Below are positions 1 to 7,769 of a stretch of DNA of 9,431 bases, in pieces. The notes beneath the pieces are model-generated. The model saw only the letters and a list, made by a program, of their open reading frames with translations. It had not been told where the DNA came from and did no database searches. The position numbers and the translations under genes are program-made. This stretch comes from Candidatus Omnitrophota bacterium (GTDB lineage Bacteria > Omnitrophota > Gorgyraeia > 2-02-FULL-51-18 > JAGOUK01): the NCBI GenBank assembly GCA_018061225.1, contig JAGOUK010000036.1, positions 1-9,431 on the forward strand. Reading direction: 5' to 3'. The first letter of the stretch is position 1; every line of letters begins with the position of its first letter.

Positions 1-1856
1 GTGATGTTGTTCGTCGCAGCGTTGGCATCCGAGATTGAGCCCGCAGCCGTCGTCAGCGTGACGTCACCGGTGCCGGCGTTGATCCCGCGCACTTGAATGT
101 TGCCGTTTCCGGTCGTGACCGACACAGCCTGATTGGCCGTGGTCAAATTGACCAAATTAATGTTTCCTGCCAAGTCACCGCTAGTGCTCGCGTTGATCGT
201 GATCGTGCCGGTTCCTTGGGTCACAAACGACAAATTGGTGCCGTCCGTGCTTCCGGTCAGATCAATGCCTCCGGCGGTGTCGCCCAATCCAGAGTCGTTG
301 CGTGTTTGCATCAAAAGATTTCTATTGGCGGCCAAGGTCACAACATCGTCGGTGAAGTCGCCCACCGCAGTGATGGAAGATCCCGCCTGAAGCGTGATGT
401 TGGACGTCACGCTCTGACCCTCAATTTCGGACTCATAAACGTCAAAATCGGTCAGCGGTGTCGTCGCAAAAGAAATGACACCCCCTGGCGCTAAGGTGGT
501 TGATGTCGCTCCGCCTGCGTTCGAATCGCTTCCGTCAGCGGTGCCGCCATTGAGCCGAATGTTGTCGGGGTCCAAAAGCAACATGCCGGTATCACCATTT
601 GCGGCCGTCAGATCCACTTTTCCCTTAAACACCAGGCCGTCTTTACCGGAAACTTCTGCAAATCCTCCGTCTCCGACTTGTTCTCCGCCGCGAGCCGTGA
701 TGTCACCATAAAATTGTGTGCCGTGATCCGACCAAACGATCACACGACCGCCGTCTCCAGAAGTAAGCGCGTCCGCGTGGATCTCAGCACCTGACGACAC
801 AATCGACTGGGAAGCGTTCTGAACCGAACCTGAACCTTGAAAATCTCCGCCGATCAAGACCTGGCCGCCGCCCTGATCTCCGGACACGTCGATGCGCGCG
901 CCGCCTTCAACGGCTACCAAGTCGCCGAGCGCTTGCACATCACCGCCGGTTTGACCCGCGGCCAAGCCGGTCGCGTCCGCCGTACCCGAAACACGAACAA
1001 TTCCAGAGTCTCCGCCGTCAAACACGATAAGGCCGTTCTGCACGCTAGCGGAGCGCGCCTGCGCGATGCCGCTGTGATTGATAATGTTGTCAAAAGCACC
1101 TTCCACGGCCTTTGCGGAAATCTTCACGACTCCCCCGTCCGCGCGCAAAGTACCCGAGTTGGTTGCCGCGTTCTTCACAGGCGCACCATTCACGTCGGTC
1201 ACGCCCGCGAGCGTGGCTTCATCGATTGCGATATTCATCATGCCGCGGCCGTCGATCGAAAGGGTTCCGGCATTGCCGGCACCCAAAAGAACCGATCCGC
1301 CATTTGCGGACATCAAGCCTTCGTTAGAAACGGAAGGCCCGAGCAAAGCCAAGTAACCGCCATCACGGGCGGCCAAAGAACCTTGGTTAACTATTTGGCC
1401 AAGTCCGGCAGCGGCTCCGCCGTTAAACGCGTAATTACCGGCCAAAAAGTCTGAGTCCTTCATATCTAAGGAAGAGGCAACCAAACCGCCGACATTAACC
1501 TGGGCGGTGGGTCCAAACATGATGCCGTTCGGATTCAAAAGGAAAAGCTGTCCATTGGCATTCAATCCGCCGAAGATCTGTGAAGGATCTTGTCCGAGAA
1601 TACGAAACAAAGCGGCCGAGGCGGCCGAAGGCTGAATCACATTGACCGTTTCGGGCTGGGCAATGTTGAAGCTATTGAACTGCGCGATCAACTGATCGGA
1701 GTTCTGCTGAAAATTATAGATATCGCCGTCAACGCTGACGGAGCCGGATCCGTGCGTGATCTGATCGAGATCAGGATTTGCAAATCCCATCGGCGCGTAC
1801 TGCATCAAGCCGAAGGTTGCGATCAGGAGGCTGGTGATTGATTTTTTGAGTTTCAT
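1..1856 (-). CDS. TpsA: filamentous-haemagglutinin-like exoprotein of a two-partner secretion system (N-terminal 618 codons, 3' end off the left edge)
   Basis: The frame is open from ATG 1856-1854 to the window edge with no stop; 618 full codons are visible. Residues 1-26 form a Sec signal peptide (basic MKLKK, hydrophobic core, cleavage near GFA/NP). Residues 27 to about 250 match the TPS/haemagglutination-activity domain: NPDLDQITHGSGSV start, then the hallmark NPNGIMFGP at 108-116 and VNVGGLVASSLD at 120-131. From about 270 the chain is Gly/Asp/Asn-rich with beta-helix-like rungs (VLIGGDFQG, GDGGRVIVWSDHG, GGFAEVSGK, LLLDPDNI). Near the edge it enters GDVTLTTAAGSISD-type rungs, so a long repeat region probably follows. 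I saw no cysteine, which is usual for TPS cargo. A GGGGAA ribosome-binding site lies 7 nt before the ATG. The gene is 28 nt downstream of tpsB, so the two are probably cotranscribed. Adhesin, fibre or contact-dependent toxin cannot be decided without the C-terminus. Confidence 0.93.
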   Translation of the reverse strand, partial: MKLKKSITSLLIATFGLMQYAPMGFANPDLDQITHGSGSVSVDGDIYNFQQNSDQLIAQFNSFNIAQPETVNVIQPSAASAALFRILGQDPSQIFGGLNANGQLFLLNPNGIMFGPTAQVNVGGLVASSLDMKDSDFLAGNYAFNGGAAAGLGQIVNQGSLAARDGGYLALLGPSVSNEGLMSANGGSVLLGAGNAGTLSIDGRGMMNIAIDEATLAGVTDVNGAPVKNAATNSGTLRADGGVVKISAKAVEGAFDNIINHSGIAQARSASVQNGLIVFDGGDSGIVRVSGTADATGLAAGQTGGDVQALGDLVAVEGGARIDVSGDQGGGQVLIGGDFQGSGSVQNASQSIVSSGAEIHADALTSGDGGRVIVWSDHGTQFYGDITARGGEQVGDGGFAEVSGKDGLVFKGKVDLTAANGDTGMLLLDPDNIRLNGGTADGSDSNAGGATSTTLAPGGVISFATTPLTDFDVYESEIEGQSVTSNITLQAGSSITAVGDFTDDVVTLAANRNLLMQTRNDSGLGDTAGGIDLTGSTDGTNLSFVTQGTGTITINASTSGDLAGNINLVNLTTANQAVSVTTGNGNIQVRGINAGTGDVTLTTAAGSISDANAATNNI

Positions 1857-1884
1857 TTGTGGCTTCCCCGGTATATGGATTTAA

Positions 1885-4101
1885 TTAAAAAATGTCGGCC
1901 GACACGCCAAAATAGACGATTCCGTCAGCGCCATCCGATGCAGTCTCGGATAAGGGAATTCCGTAACCCACCTGCGCCGCCATCGTGTCGTTAAGCCTGA
2001 GACGCACCCCAACGCCGGTGCCGGAAATATCTTTTTTGCTGCTTTCCCCGGGAAGCGCCCCGCGGAGGTTGGCAGTACCAAAGTCATAAAAGGTTAATGC
2101 GCGGAGATTCTTATAGAGAGATTCTTTTTGGAAAGGAAGCTTCCAATCTCTTGGGATAAAAAACACAGGAACCGCGATCTCGGTGCTCGCGACGGCGCCG
2201 TAGTCACCCAGATATTCACCCTGCGGATATCCGCGGACAGTATCAAAACCGCCGATACCAAACTGCTCCGAAGGCGCGAGCTTATCAGGGCTGAGCTGCC
2301 AGGCGCCCTTCACGCGGAGCGAAACTTCTTCCGACAAATACTGGATGCGTTGGACCTGAGAGCGGTAGATAAAGAAAGATCCGCCGGTGTGAGCGCGGCT
2401 CAATCCGAGGTCATTGGTGTCGGACGCGCCAAAGGCGTTCAAACCGAAGTGCAGACCATGAGGCCATACCGTGCGGCCGAGAGAGTCTTTTTCTTCCCAG
2501 GTCGCGACGGTGTTCAAGATGCGGAGCTGATCATTGCCGATACGGGTGCTCAGAATCTCATTCTGGACACTCTTAATATCCAGACCGATCTTCAGATTCA
2601 CGTCATTGTTCACGGTGTCGATCAAAGGCATGGTCGTGTAAAGGCCCCAGGTCCGTGTCTCACCCTGAATGTTCAGGGCCTTGAAGTCTCCCTGCAGGTC
2701 CAGCTCGCCTAGCACGTAAGAACCGCCAAAACGCACGTCGGGGCTGATGAACGCCAGGGGCACCGAGTAATCGGCGGCGTAAGAAGTGCCGCCTTCGCTA
2801 AACTGCGCGCGGCCGTAGAACTCGTCCATCTGGCCCAGCAGATTGGTGTGCACCACACTCACGCCAAACCGGTCTTCGCCGGCCAAACGGGTTCCAAAAT
2901 TGTTGTAGTCGATCGAGGAGTGGATCGGGAGACGGTCGATGACTTCGAGATCCAAATCAGTGGTCCCCGGCTGCTCACCAGGAACAAAGGTGGCTTTCAT
3001 GTCGATGTCGCGATGATCGTCGAGCTTGAGCAGACGATTCTCGACTTGCTGATACGTGAGCGGTCCGCCAGTCGGCAGATTCATCTGACGCATGAGCACA
3101 TCCGTCGAAAAATGCTGATTGCCATGCATCTTGATCTGACCCAACTTGCCTTCGGTCACCTGGATATCCACGATGCCGTCATCCAAGGTCTGGGGCGGGA
3201 TTGAAATGTACGCGCCGACATAACCGCGGGTGCGGTACAGCTGCTTGGCTTCGGACGCGGCGGCTTGAATATCCTGGAGAGAGATCTCTTTGCCGACCAG
3301 CGGGCTGAACAGCGCGAGAATCTCTTCACCCGATATAAGCTCATTGCCGCTGATATTGAATCCTTGAACACGGAAGAACGGACCCTGAGGCTCGGCCGGC
3401 GCTTGCGATTGGTTGGCCGACAGGTCTTTGGAGGCATTGATGCCCTGAGCCTGAAGCGCGCGCATCTCTTCACGGATCTCGATCGCCTGTTCGAAGTTGA
3501 GTTCAGAAACAGCCTGGCGCATTTGCGCCTCGAGCTTTTCATTCTCATTCCACCAGCTCAGATTTTCACGCATTTGGTTGAGCTGATCACGGATCTCGAT
3601 CGCGTGTTCAAAGTCCTGGGACTGAGCGGACTGCCACATTTCCTTTTCCATCGGGTCGGCGAGATAAACGCCGTTCGCCTGCGGAATCTTGGACCAATCC
3701 ATCTGCCCATTGGACGGAGCCGACTGGGGGCGGTTGGCGGCGCTGCCCGACGAGCTATTGACGCCGGTCATCATGGCCCACATGGGCGCCATGATTCCGC
3801 GGGTTTTTTCCGCAGCCTGCTTTTCTGCCATTTTTTTGGCGGCGGCTTCCCTGCGAGCCCTACGAAGCGCTTCTTCCTGAATTTCTTTCGGCATCCCTTG
3901 CTGCGGAGGCATGCCGACGCCGGGCAACATAGGAGTTTTGGGGGCGAATTCTACTCCCATGAGCTGATTCCCTTGAGTGGAATCCTGATCGCTGGTGTTC
4001 GATTCCGCGTACGCGGTCGACAACAAACAAAAAACACTCAGCGGAAGGCTGAGCGCAAAACTAAGGGTGATGGCGGAAAAGCGGTCGATGGATTTTTTCA
4101 T
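1885..4101 (-). CDS. TpsB: outer-membrane two-partner secretion transporter (ShlB/FhaC family) with a large UVR-like N-terminal extension
   Basis: 738 aa. It exports the adjacent TpsA through a 16-strand outer-membrane barrel, as known for FhaC/ShlB. Residues 1-32 are a signal peptide (cleavage after AYA). Residues 33-240 are an unusual extension: a Met/Pro-rich stretch (about 48-71), a charged Glu/Arg/Lys helix (72-101), a Ser/Asn linker and two UVR-like motifs (about 158-180 and 196-218). POTRA 1 spans about 242-318 (FFRVQGFNISGN start) and POTRA 2 about 319-393. The barrel runs from about 394 to 738 and carries the conserved loop-6 VRGY (622-625), the strand motif FYDFG (671-675) and a terminal phenylalanine (SADIF), the outer-membrane assembly signal. 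Usual family length is about 550-600 aa; the excess is the N-terminal extension. The start at 4101 gives a complete signal peptide, though its ribosome-binding site is weak. First gene of the tpsB-tpsA operon, behind the promoter at 4155-4183. Confidence 0.95.
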   Translation of the reverse strand: MKKSIDRFSAITLSFALSLPLSVFCLLSTAYAESNTSDQDSTQGNQLMGVEFAPKTPMLPGVGMPPQQGMPKEIQEEALRRARREAAAKKMAEKQAAEKTRGIMAPMWAMMTGVNSSSGSAANRPQSAPSNGQMDWSKIPQANGVYLADPMEKEMWQSAQSQDFEHAIEIRDQLNQMRENLSWWNENEKLEAQMRQAVSELNFEQAIEIREEMRALQAQGINASKDLSANQSQAPAEPQGPFFRVQGFNISGNELISGEEILALFSPLVGKEISLQDIQAAASEAKQLYRTRGYVGAYISIPPQTLDDGIVDIQVTEGKLGQIKMHGNQHFSTDVLMRQMNLPTGGPLTYQQVENRLLKLDDHRDIDMKATFVPGEQPGTTDLDLEVIDRLPIHSSIDYNNFGTRLAGEDRFGVSVVHTNLLGQMDEFYGRAQFSEGGTSYAADYSVPLAFISPDVRFGGSYVLGELDLQGDFKALNIQGETRTWGLYTTMPLIDTVNNDVNLKIGLDIKSVQNEILSTRIGNDQLRILNTVATWEEKDSLGRTVWPHGLHFGLNAFGASDTNDLGLSRAHTGGSFFIYRSQVQRIQYLSEEVSLRVKGAWQLSPDKLAPSEQFGIGGFDTVRGYPQGEYLGDYGAVASTEIAVPVFFIPRDWKLPFQKESLYKNLRALTFYDFGTANLRGALPGESSKKDISGTGVGVRLRLNDTMAAQVGYGIPLSETASDGADGIVYFGVSADIF
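3448..3630 (-). repeat. Tandem UVR-like helical motifs inside TpsB (residues about 158-218)
   Basis: Two copies 39 residues apart read DFEHAIEIRDQLNQMREN and NFEQAIEIREEMRALQAQ. They match the pattern of the UVR motif (F-E-x-A-x-x-[IL]-R-[DE]-x-[ILM]), which in UvrB/UvrC forms a helical hairpin for protein-protein contact. At DNA level, 16 nt are identical (3471-3486 versus 3588-3603), and 25 of 30 nt match over 3471-3500 versus 3588-3617. This supports an internal duplication. Both copies lie after the signal peptide and before the POTRA domains, so they should be periplasmic. The family assignment rests on motif reading only. Confidence 0.6.
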
Positions 4102-4154
4102 AAAAATGGGTATCTCGTGTGGGTGAATTCGACTATTTTTTGTGAGACTTGAGG

Positions 4155-4183
4155 AGATTAACTTTGTTTTGATTTTATGTCAA
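4155..4183 (-). promoter_or_regulatory. Near-consensus sigma-70-type promoter of the tpsB-tpsA operon
   Basis: On the minus strand a perfect -35 hexamer TTGACA (4183-4178) is separated by exactly 17 bp from the -10 hexamer TAATCT (4160-4155). This predicts a start near 4148 and a leader of about 47 nt before the tpsB ATG at 4101. It lies in an AT-rich non-coding spacer, in the right orientation for the only downstream genes. It suggests housekeeping-sigma expression independent of the RND operon upstream. Confidence 0.75.
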
Positions 4184-4223
4184 CGCTGGATGGGTGATAA
4201 TTTTGCTCTAATGTCGCGTTTGA

Positions 4224-4241
4224 ACACTAAAGCTTAAGTGT
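4224..4241. promoter_or_regulatory. 18-bp imperfect palindrome upstream of the tpsBA promoter (possible operator)
   Basis: ACACTAAAGCTTAAGTGT matches its own reverse complement at 16 of 18 positions; the perfect parts are ACACT/AGTGT and AAGCTT. Its centre lies about 84 bp upstream of the predicted tpsBA start, a plausible position for a dimeric activator. No U-tract follows on either strand, so it does not look like a terminator. Only one copy was seen. Confidence 0.3.
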
Positions 4242-4314
4242 GTATGTTTTGTTTTAAATTATTATCAAAAACCGCGTTAAAAACAGGCAGAGTGTGAAAA
4301 ATACAATCGCTGTT

Positions 4315-6588
4315 TTAGCGGGGTTTAAAAATACGGAGCAGCGCGGGGACCAATAAAAAATCGCTGACCGTCACCAGGCCAATGGTCGCGCAGCTCAACA
4401 GACCAAACTGCACGGTCGGGATCATATGGCCGTACATCGTGACGCCAAAGCCGCCCGCCAAGATGAGTGAGGATGCGATCATCGGCTTGAATCGCCGTGA
4501 TAGCGCGTGAGTCACCGCGTTCTCAGCGTCCATTCCAAGCGCTCGCGCCTCTCGGTACCCATATAGAAGGTAGATGGTGTTATCAAACACCAGGCCGATC
4601 GCGACGCTCGCGATCATCGCGGTCGCGGTGTTCAGGCCGATACCGAGCACCGACATCATTCCAAAAAGTCCGGCGATCGGCAGCAAATTAGGCATGACTC
4701 CGAGCAAGGCGTAGGGCGCCGAGCGAATCACCAAAACAATCAGGACTAGAATCACGCCGAATGCGGTGAGCACACTCGCCGCCTCATCCCGAACCAGACG
4801 TTCGGACATTTCGGCCAAAAGTTTAGTCTCTCCCGTCACGACAACTTCCCAGTCCGACCCCAGCGCATCGGCGGCTTCGAGCGGAATCTGCCGGGCTAAC
4901 TCCATCACCCGCGCTGTATCAGACGTCGTTAAAAAAACCGTGAACCGCGTCTTTCGCCCCCCGTCGACCGCGTAATGACGCCACCCATCGGGATTCTTTG
5001 CAGGTAATTCATCCAGAATACGGCCCAGAAGCTTTTCGGAACGGGGCTGTCCGGCAACCGATTCAAAATACCGGACCATGTCCGTCGGACCGGCAACCCT
5101 TGATACATCGGGAAGCAACGTGACCGCGCGCTGCCATCGATCCAGCCGGTCCCATGATTCGGGCTTCCGCATCCGGCCCGAATCCGGCGCCTCCAGCATC
5201 ACTTCCAGCGGGTAAACACCGCCCAGCTGCCGCATGAACTTTTCTGTGTCCTGGCGAAAGGCATCGTCAGGCTTAAAAATCTTCAGCAAATCTGTCGACG
5301 TGTGTATGTTGGGAATTTCATGCGCGGCCAACACTGTGAACGCGATCGCGGCAGCCAGAATCGGCCAGGACAAATACCGCGTGAGCCACGCGAGCCCGCC
5401 GCCGGCTTTCTCAAAAAGTCCCAAACGCGGCCGATGCCGCCAGCGGGGCCATGACGCAAAAAACGGCGCGAACATCATCGTCAATGTCCACGCGCAGGCC
5501 GTTCCAACCGCGCCGTACAGCCCGAAGTCCCGCACTGCCGGCACCCGGCTCACCAGAAGCGACAAAAACCCAATAAAAGTCGTGAGATTGGCCAAAAAAC
5601 ACGGCGCGAACATCCCCCGCAGCGCGCGCACAACGCGCAGATCTCGGCGCGGCTCCTCCCGCGTCAGGTCAAAAATCCCGCAGGCCTTGATCGTGGAGCT
5701 CACGGCGACGATGAGGATGACCGGGGCCAGGAGCGCCGTCACGGCATGCATCCGGCTCCCCGTCAAAGTCATCACCGCCTCAGTGATCGTGAGCGACCCG
5801 CCCATCACGGCCAGGCTATACAGCACCGTCCGCAAGTCCAGATGAAACAAAACTAAAAGTCCAAAGATCACCGCGACGCAGAGCGGAACAAAAGCCGTCC
5901 GATCCTTGTCGATCTGCGCTCCGAATGTTCGCTGTTCCAGCACCGTTCCCGTGTAAAAAACCTCCGCTCCGGCCGGCAAATCTCTCGCGATGACGCGTCG
6001 GACTTCCGCCAGCACGGCCGCGGGCTCGGCGGAAGCGTCGCTGAGCGTCAGGATGAGTGCCGCGGTCCTTGCGTCCTCGGACAGCAATTGAGGCGCCGGC
6101 GGGGGCCAACTCCCACGGCCGGACAAAAAAGCCTCAGGGGTTTCTTTGCCGCTCAGCAGTTTTTCGAACAGGGGTTTTTCTTCGATCTGACCGAGCCATT
6201 TGAGGTGATGAATTTTGAGCCCGCCGAGTCCGTGGACTTCACCAATCCCTGGGACCGCGGTGAGTTCATTCTGCAGCCGGGTTAAATATTCGGCGGAAGC
6301 CGCGTTGAGCGCCGCCGGCAGCTGTATCCCCACCGCGATTGATTCTTCCGGCGTAAACGCACGGGCGAACCGTTCGTACTCATACCAGGCGAAGCTGTCG
6401 CGCACGATGAAGGCTTCATTGGTCGCGTCCACCTTAAGCTCCTTCGCGGGCGCCCAGGCCAGGACAAAGAGCACCGCTGCGGCAATGGCCGGCAGCCACC
6501 GAAGCCTCGTCAGCCACACCGCCCAGCCCGGCGCCGCGATCAGCGTGTCGGGCCTGCGGTCTATGAGTTTGGGACCTTCGGTATTCAT
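4315..6588 (-). CDS. MMPL/RND-superfamily lipid-type exporter
   Basis: 757 aa from ATG 6588. The layout is classical RND: TM1 (about 28-46), a periplasmic loop to about 230, five helices (about 232-377), TM7 (about 406-422), a second periplasmic loop to about 600, then TM8-TM12 (about 602-750). The two halves are an internal duplication: VSSTI (296-300) in TM4 aligns with FDNTI (668-672) in TM10. Only TM10 keeps an acidic residue (D669), the likely proton-relay site. The size and the lack of tripartite AcrB-style features fit the MMPL/HpnN-type branch, which exports lipids or hydrophobic molecules; the substrate is unknown. The start was chosen because ATG overlaps the upstream flavoprotein stop as ATGA, implying translational coupling; no good ribosome-binding site is present (CCTTCCTTCCCG precedes it). 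A start at 6744 would add 52 implausible residues lying inside the flavoprotein gene. Confidence 0.88.
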   Translation of the reverse strand: MNTEGPKLIDRRPDTLIAAPGWAVWLTRLRWLPAIAAAVLFVLAWAPAKELKVDATNEAFIVRDSFAWYEYERFARAFTPEESIAVGIQLPAALNAASAEYLTRLQNELTAVPGIGEVHGLGGLKIHHLKWLGQIEEKPLFEKLLSGKETPEAFLSGRGSWPPPAPQLLSEDARTAALILTLSDASAEPAAVLAEVRRVIARDLPAGAEVFYTGTVLEQRTFGAQIDKDRTAFVPLCVAVIFGLLVLFHLDLRTVLYSLAVMGGSLTITEAVMTLTGSRMHAVTALLAPVILIVAVSSTIKACGIFDLTREEPRRDLRVVRALRGMFAPCFLANLTTFIGFLSLLVSRVPAVRDFGLYGAVGTACAWTLTMMFAPFFASWPRWRHRPRLGLFEKAGGGLAWLTRYLSWPILAAAIAFTVLAAHEIPNIHTSTDLLKIFKPDDAFRQDTEKFMRQLGGVYPLEVMLEAPDSGRMRKPESWDRLDRWQRAVTLLPDVSRVAGPTDMVRYFESVAGQPRSEKLLGRILDELPAKNPDGWRHYAVDGGRKTRFTVFLTTSDTARVMELARQIPLEAADALGSDWEVVVTGETKLLAEMSERLVRDEAASVLTAFGVILVLIVLVIRSAPYALLGVMPNLLPIAGLFGMMSVLGIGLNTATAMIASVAIGLVFDNTIYLLYGYREARALGMDAENAVTHALSRRFKPMIASSLILAGGFGVTMYGHMIPTVQFGLLSCATIGLVTVSDFLLVPALLRIFKPR

Positions 6589-7769
6589 CGGGAAGGAAGG
6601 GGCCGCGACATACGAACTAATCGCGGGAGAATGGCAGGCGCGGCTGAGATGGCTCCCATCACGGCGCGGGACGCAAAGGCGGAACGCTCCGCGGCACCGA
6701 TCCAGGCTCCAAAGGTGAATTTTTTGGAAAAAGCTTTTGTCCACGCGCGCTCATACTCAGCCGCGATCGCGAATTCGGTGCGATCGGCTCTGTCGGCCGC
6801 GGTCAGGGAGTTTGCCAGAAGGACCCCCGACTGCATGGCGATCGGAATGCCGCCGCCGATCACCGGATTCACCATGGAGACCGCGTCGCCGACATGAAAT
6901 TTTTCATCTTTAAAAAAAATGGGGTCGCCGTCGGGTTCGGCTTGGCAGCTATGCCAGGCAGTCACGCGGCGGGCGTGGATCAGCTGTGACCGGAGCGATG
7001 GGCTCTGCGCCAAAAACGTCTCCATCATGCGGTCTTGGTCGCCGCGGGCATCGCGTAGGTAGCGGCTGTCCACACACAAACAAAGCGTCGTCTCTTCCGC
7101 GTTGACCGGATTCAGACCGATATGACCCCGCTCCACAAAATGCAGCGCCACCGCAGACCCGCCCAGCCCTTCAACCCCCCGGTAAACGGCCTTGCACGCA
7201 AAAAAAACTTGTTTCTTGGCCGCGGAGGCGGGACGTCGGCCCGTTGCATCGATCCAATGTCTGGCCCGGATCAGTTCTCCGGCAGCTTTGGACTCACTGG
7301 CGGCTTTGAGCTCACCGGCCGGCTGAAGCCGCACCGACCAAATCCCCTCATCCCGTCCGACCGCTTCGGCCGTTGTCTGAGTCCGAAGCTCCGCGCCTTT
7401 TCGTACGGCGAGATTGGCCGCCCAGCGGTCAAAGACACCGCGGTCGACCGCGTATCCATTTTTGTCGGCGAGTTTTGCCGCAACGAGTCGGGGGCCCGAA
7501 CCGGATATTTGCACCGTGCTGACCGGCGACTTCGCGAGGAGACCCAACTCATCCGACCAACCCCATGAACCCATCCAATCATCAAACTCAGGACCCAAAA
7601 ACCCGCCGCACACCCTCGGCCGGCCCGGGTCGGCTCTTTCAATCAAAGCAACCTTTAATCCGGATTCAGCCATGCGCGCCGCCGCGGCCGCGCCTGCCGG
7701 GCCGGCACCGACGATGACCGCGTCAAACGGACTCGATTGTGATGAGCTTACGTCAGACGGCCGGCTCAT
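6585..7769 (-). CDS. FAD-dependent oxidoreductase, geranylgeranyl-reductase-like family
   Basis: 394 aa, cytoplasmic or membrane-peripheral. The N-terminal Rossmann dinucleotide motif is DAVIVGAGPAGAAAA (GxGxxG at 21-26), followed by an ERAD acidic end of strand two. RVCGGFLGPE (52-61) resembles the Cys-Gly motif near the flavin in geranylgeranyl reductases. YAVDRGVFDRW (107-117) is the family's 'R..FD.W' segment, WIDATGRRP (172-180) is the ATG motif, and VGDAVSMVNPVIGGGI (293-308) is the second FAD-binding GD motif with the GGGI turn. Relatives hydrogenate isoprenoid chains or hydroxylate lipid precursors; which applies here is not visible. The gene overlaps the yceI-like stop by 17 nt and ends in an ATGA overlap with the RND gene, so the three form one operon. 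A weak GGAA ribosome-binding site lies before the ATG. A hexapeptide tandem repeat sits at 151-168. Confidence 0.88.
   Translation of the reverse strand: MSRPSDVSSSQSSPFDAVIVGAGPAGAAAAARMAESGLKVALIERADPGRPRVCGGFLGPEFDDWMGSWGWSDELGLLAKSPVSTVQISGSGPRLVAAKLADKNGYAVDRGVFDRWAANLAVRKGAELRTQTTAEAVGRDEGIWSVRLQPAGELKAASESKAAGELIRARHWIDATGRRPASAAKKQVFFACKAVYRGVEGLGGSAVALHFVERGHIGLNPVNAEETTLCLCVDSRYLRDARGDQDRMMETFLAQSPSLRSQLIHARRVTAWHSCQAEPDGDPIFFKDEKFHVGDAVSMVNPVIGGGIPIAMQSGVLLANSLTAADRADRTEFAIAAEYERAWTKAFSKKFTFGAWIGAAERSAFASRAVMGAISAAPAILPRLVRMSRPLPSR
7266..7319 (-). repeat. 18-nt (hexapeptide) tandem repeat inside the flavoprotein gene
   Basis: Residues 151-168 read AGELKA, ASESKA, AGELIR: three in-frame units of 18 nt. 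Units 1 and 2 agree at 14 of 18 nt, and unit 3 is more diverged. The repeat lies just before the strand leading into WIDATG, probably in a surface loop, and looks like a small replication-slippage expansion without frame loss. Confidence 0.5.

Larger units (their letters stand above)
4102..4314. other. AT-rich intergenic spacer between the RND gene and tpsB
   Basis: A 213-nt non-coding stretch, markedly richer in A/T than the flanking genes. It separates two codirectional minus-strand operons and holds the tpsBA promoter and the 18-bp palindrome. Just after the RND stop, AAAACAG and CTGTTTT could pair across a loop of about 23 nt followed by more U residues. This is too A/U-rich and too long-looped to call as a terminator. 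No small ORF with a ribosome-binding site and no RNA gene was recognised. Confidence 0.7.

Noticed and set aside
93..1841. Several plus-strand open frames opposite tpsA
   Set aside because: The minus-strand frame is continuous with a signal peptide and TPS-domain motifs; the plus-strand frames have no ribosome-binding sites or family motifs and are antisense shadows.
3265..4152. 295-residue plus-strand frame opposite the tpsB N-terminus
   Set aside because: It is a mirror frame of a convincing gene, has odd His/Phe/Arg-rich composition, and runs over the tpsBA leader.
4262..4316. Possible terminator after the RND gene
   Set aside because: The AAAACAG/CTGTTTT pairing is A/U-rich with a loop of about 23 nt; too weak to call.
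6589..6744. N-terminal extension of the RND exporter to ATG 6744
   Set aside because: It lies wholly inside the flavoprotein gene, encodes a non-membrane, Cys/Arg/His-rich stretch unlike RND proteins, and the ATGA overlap at 6588 offers a coupled start.
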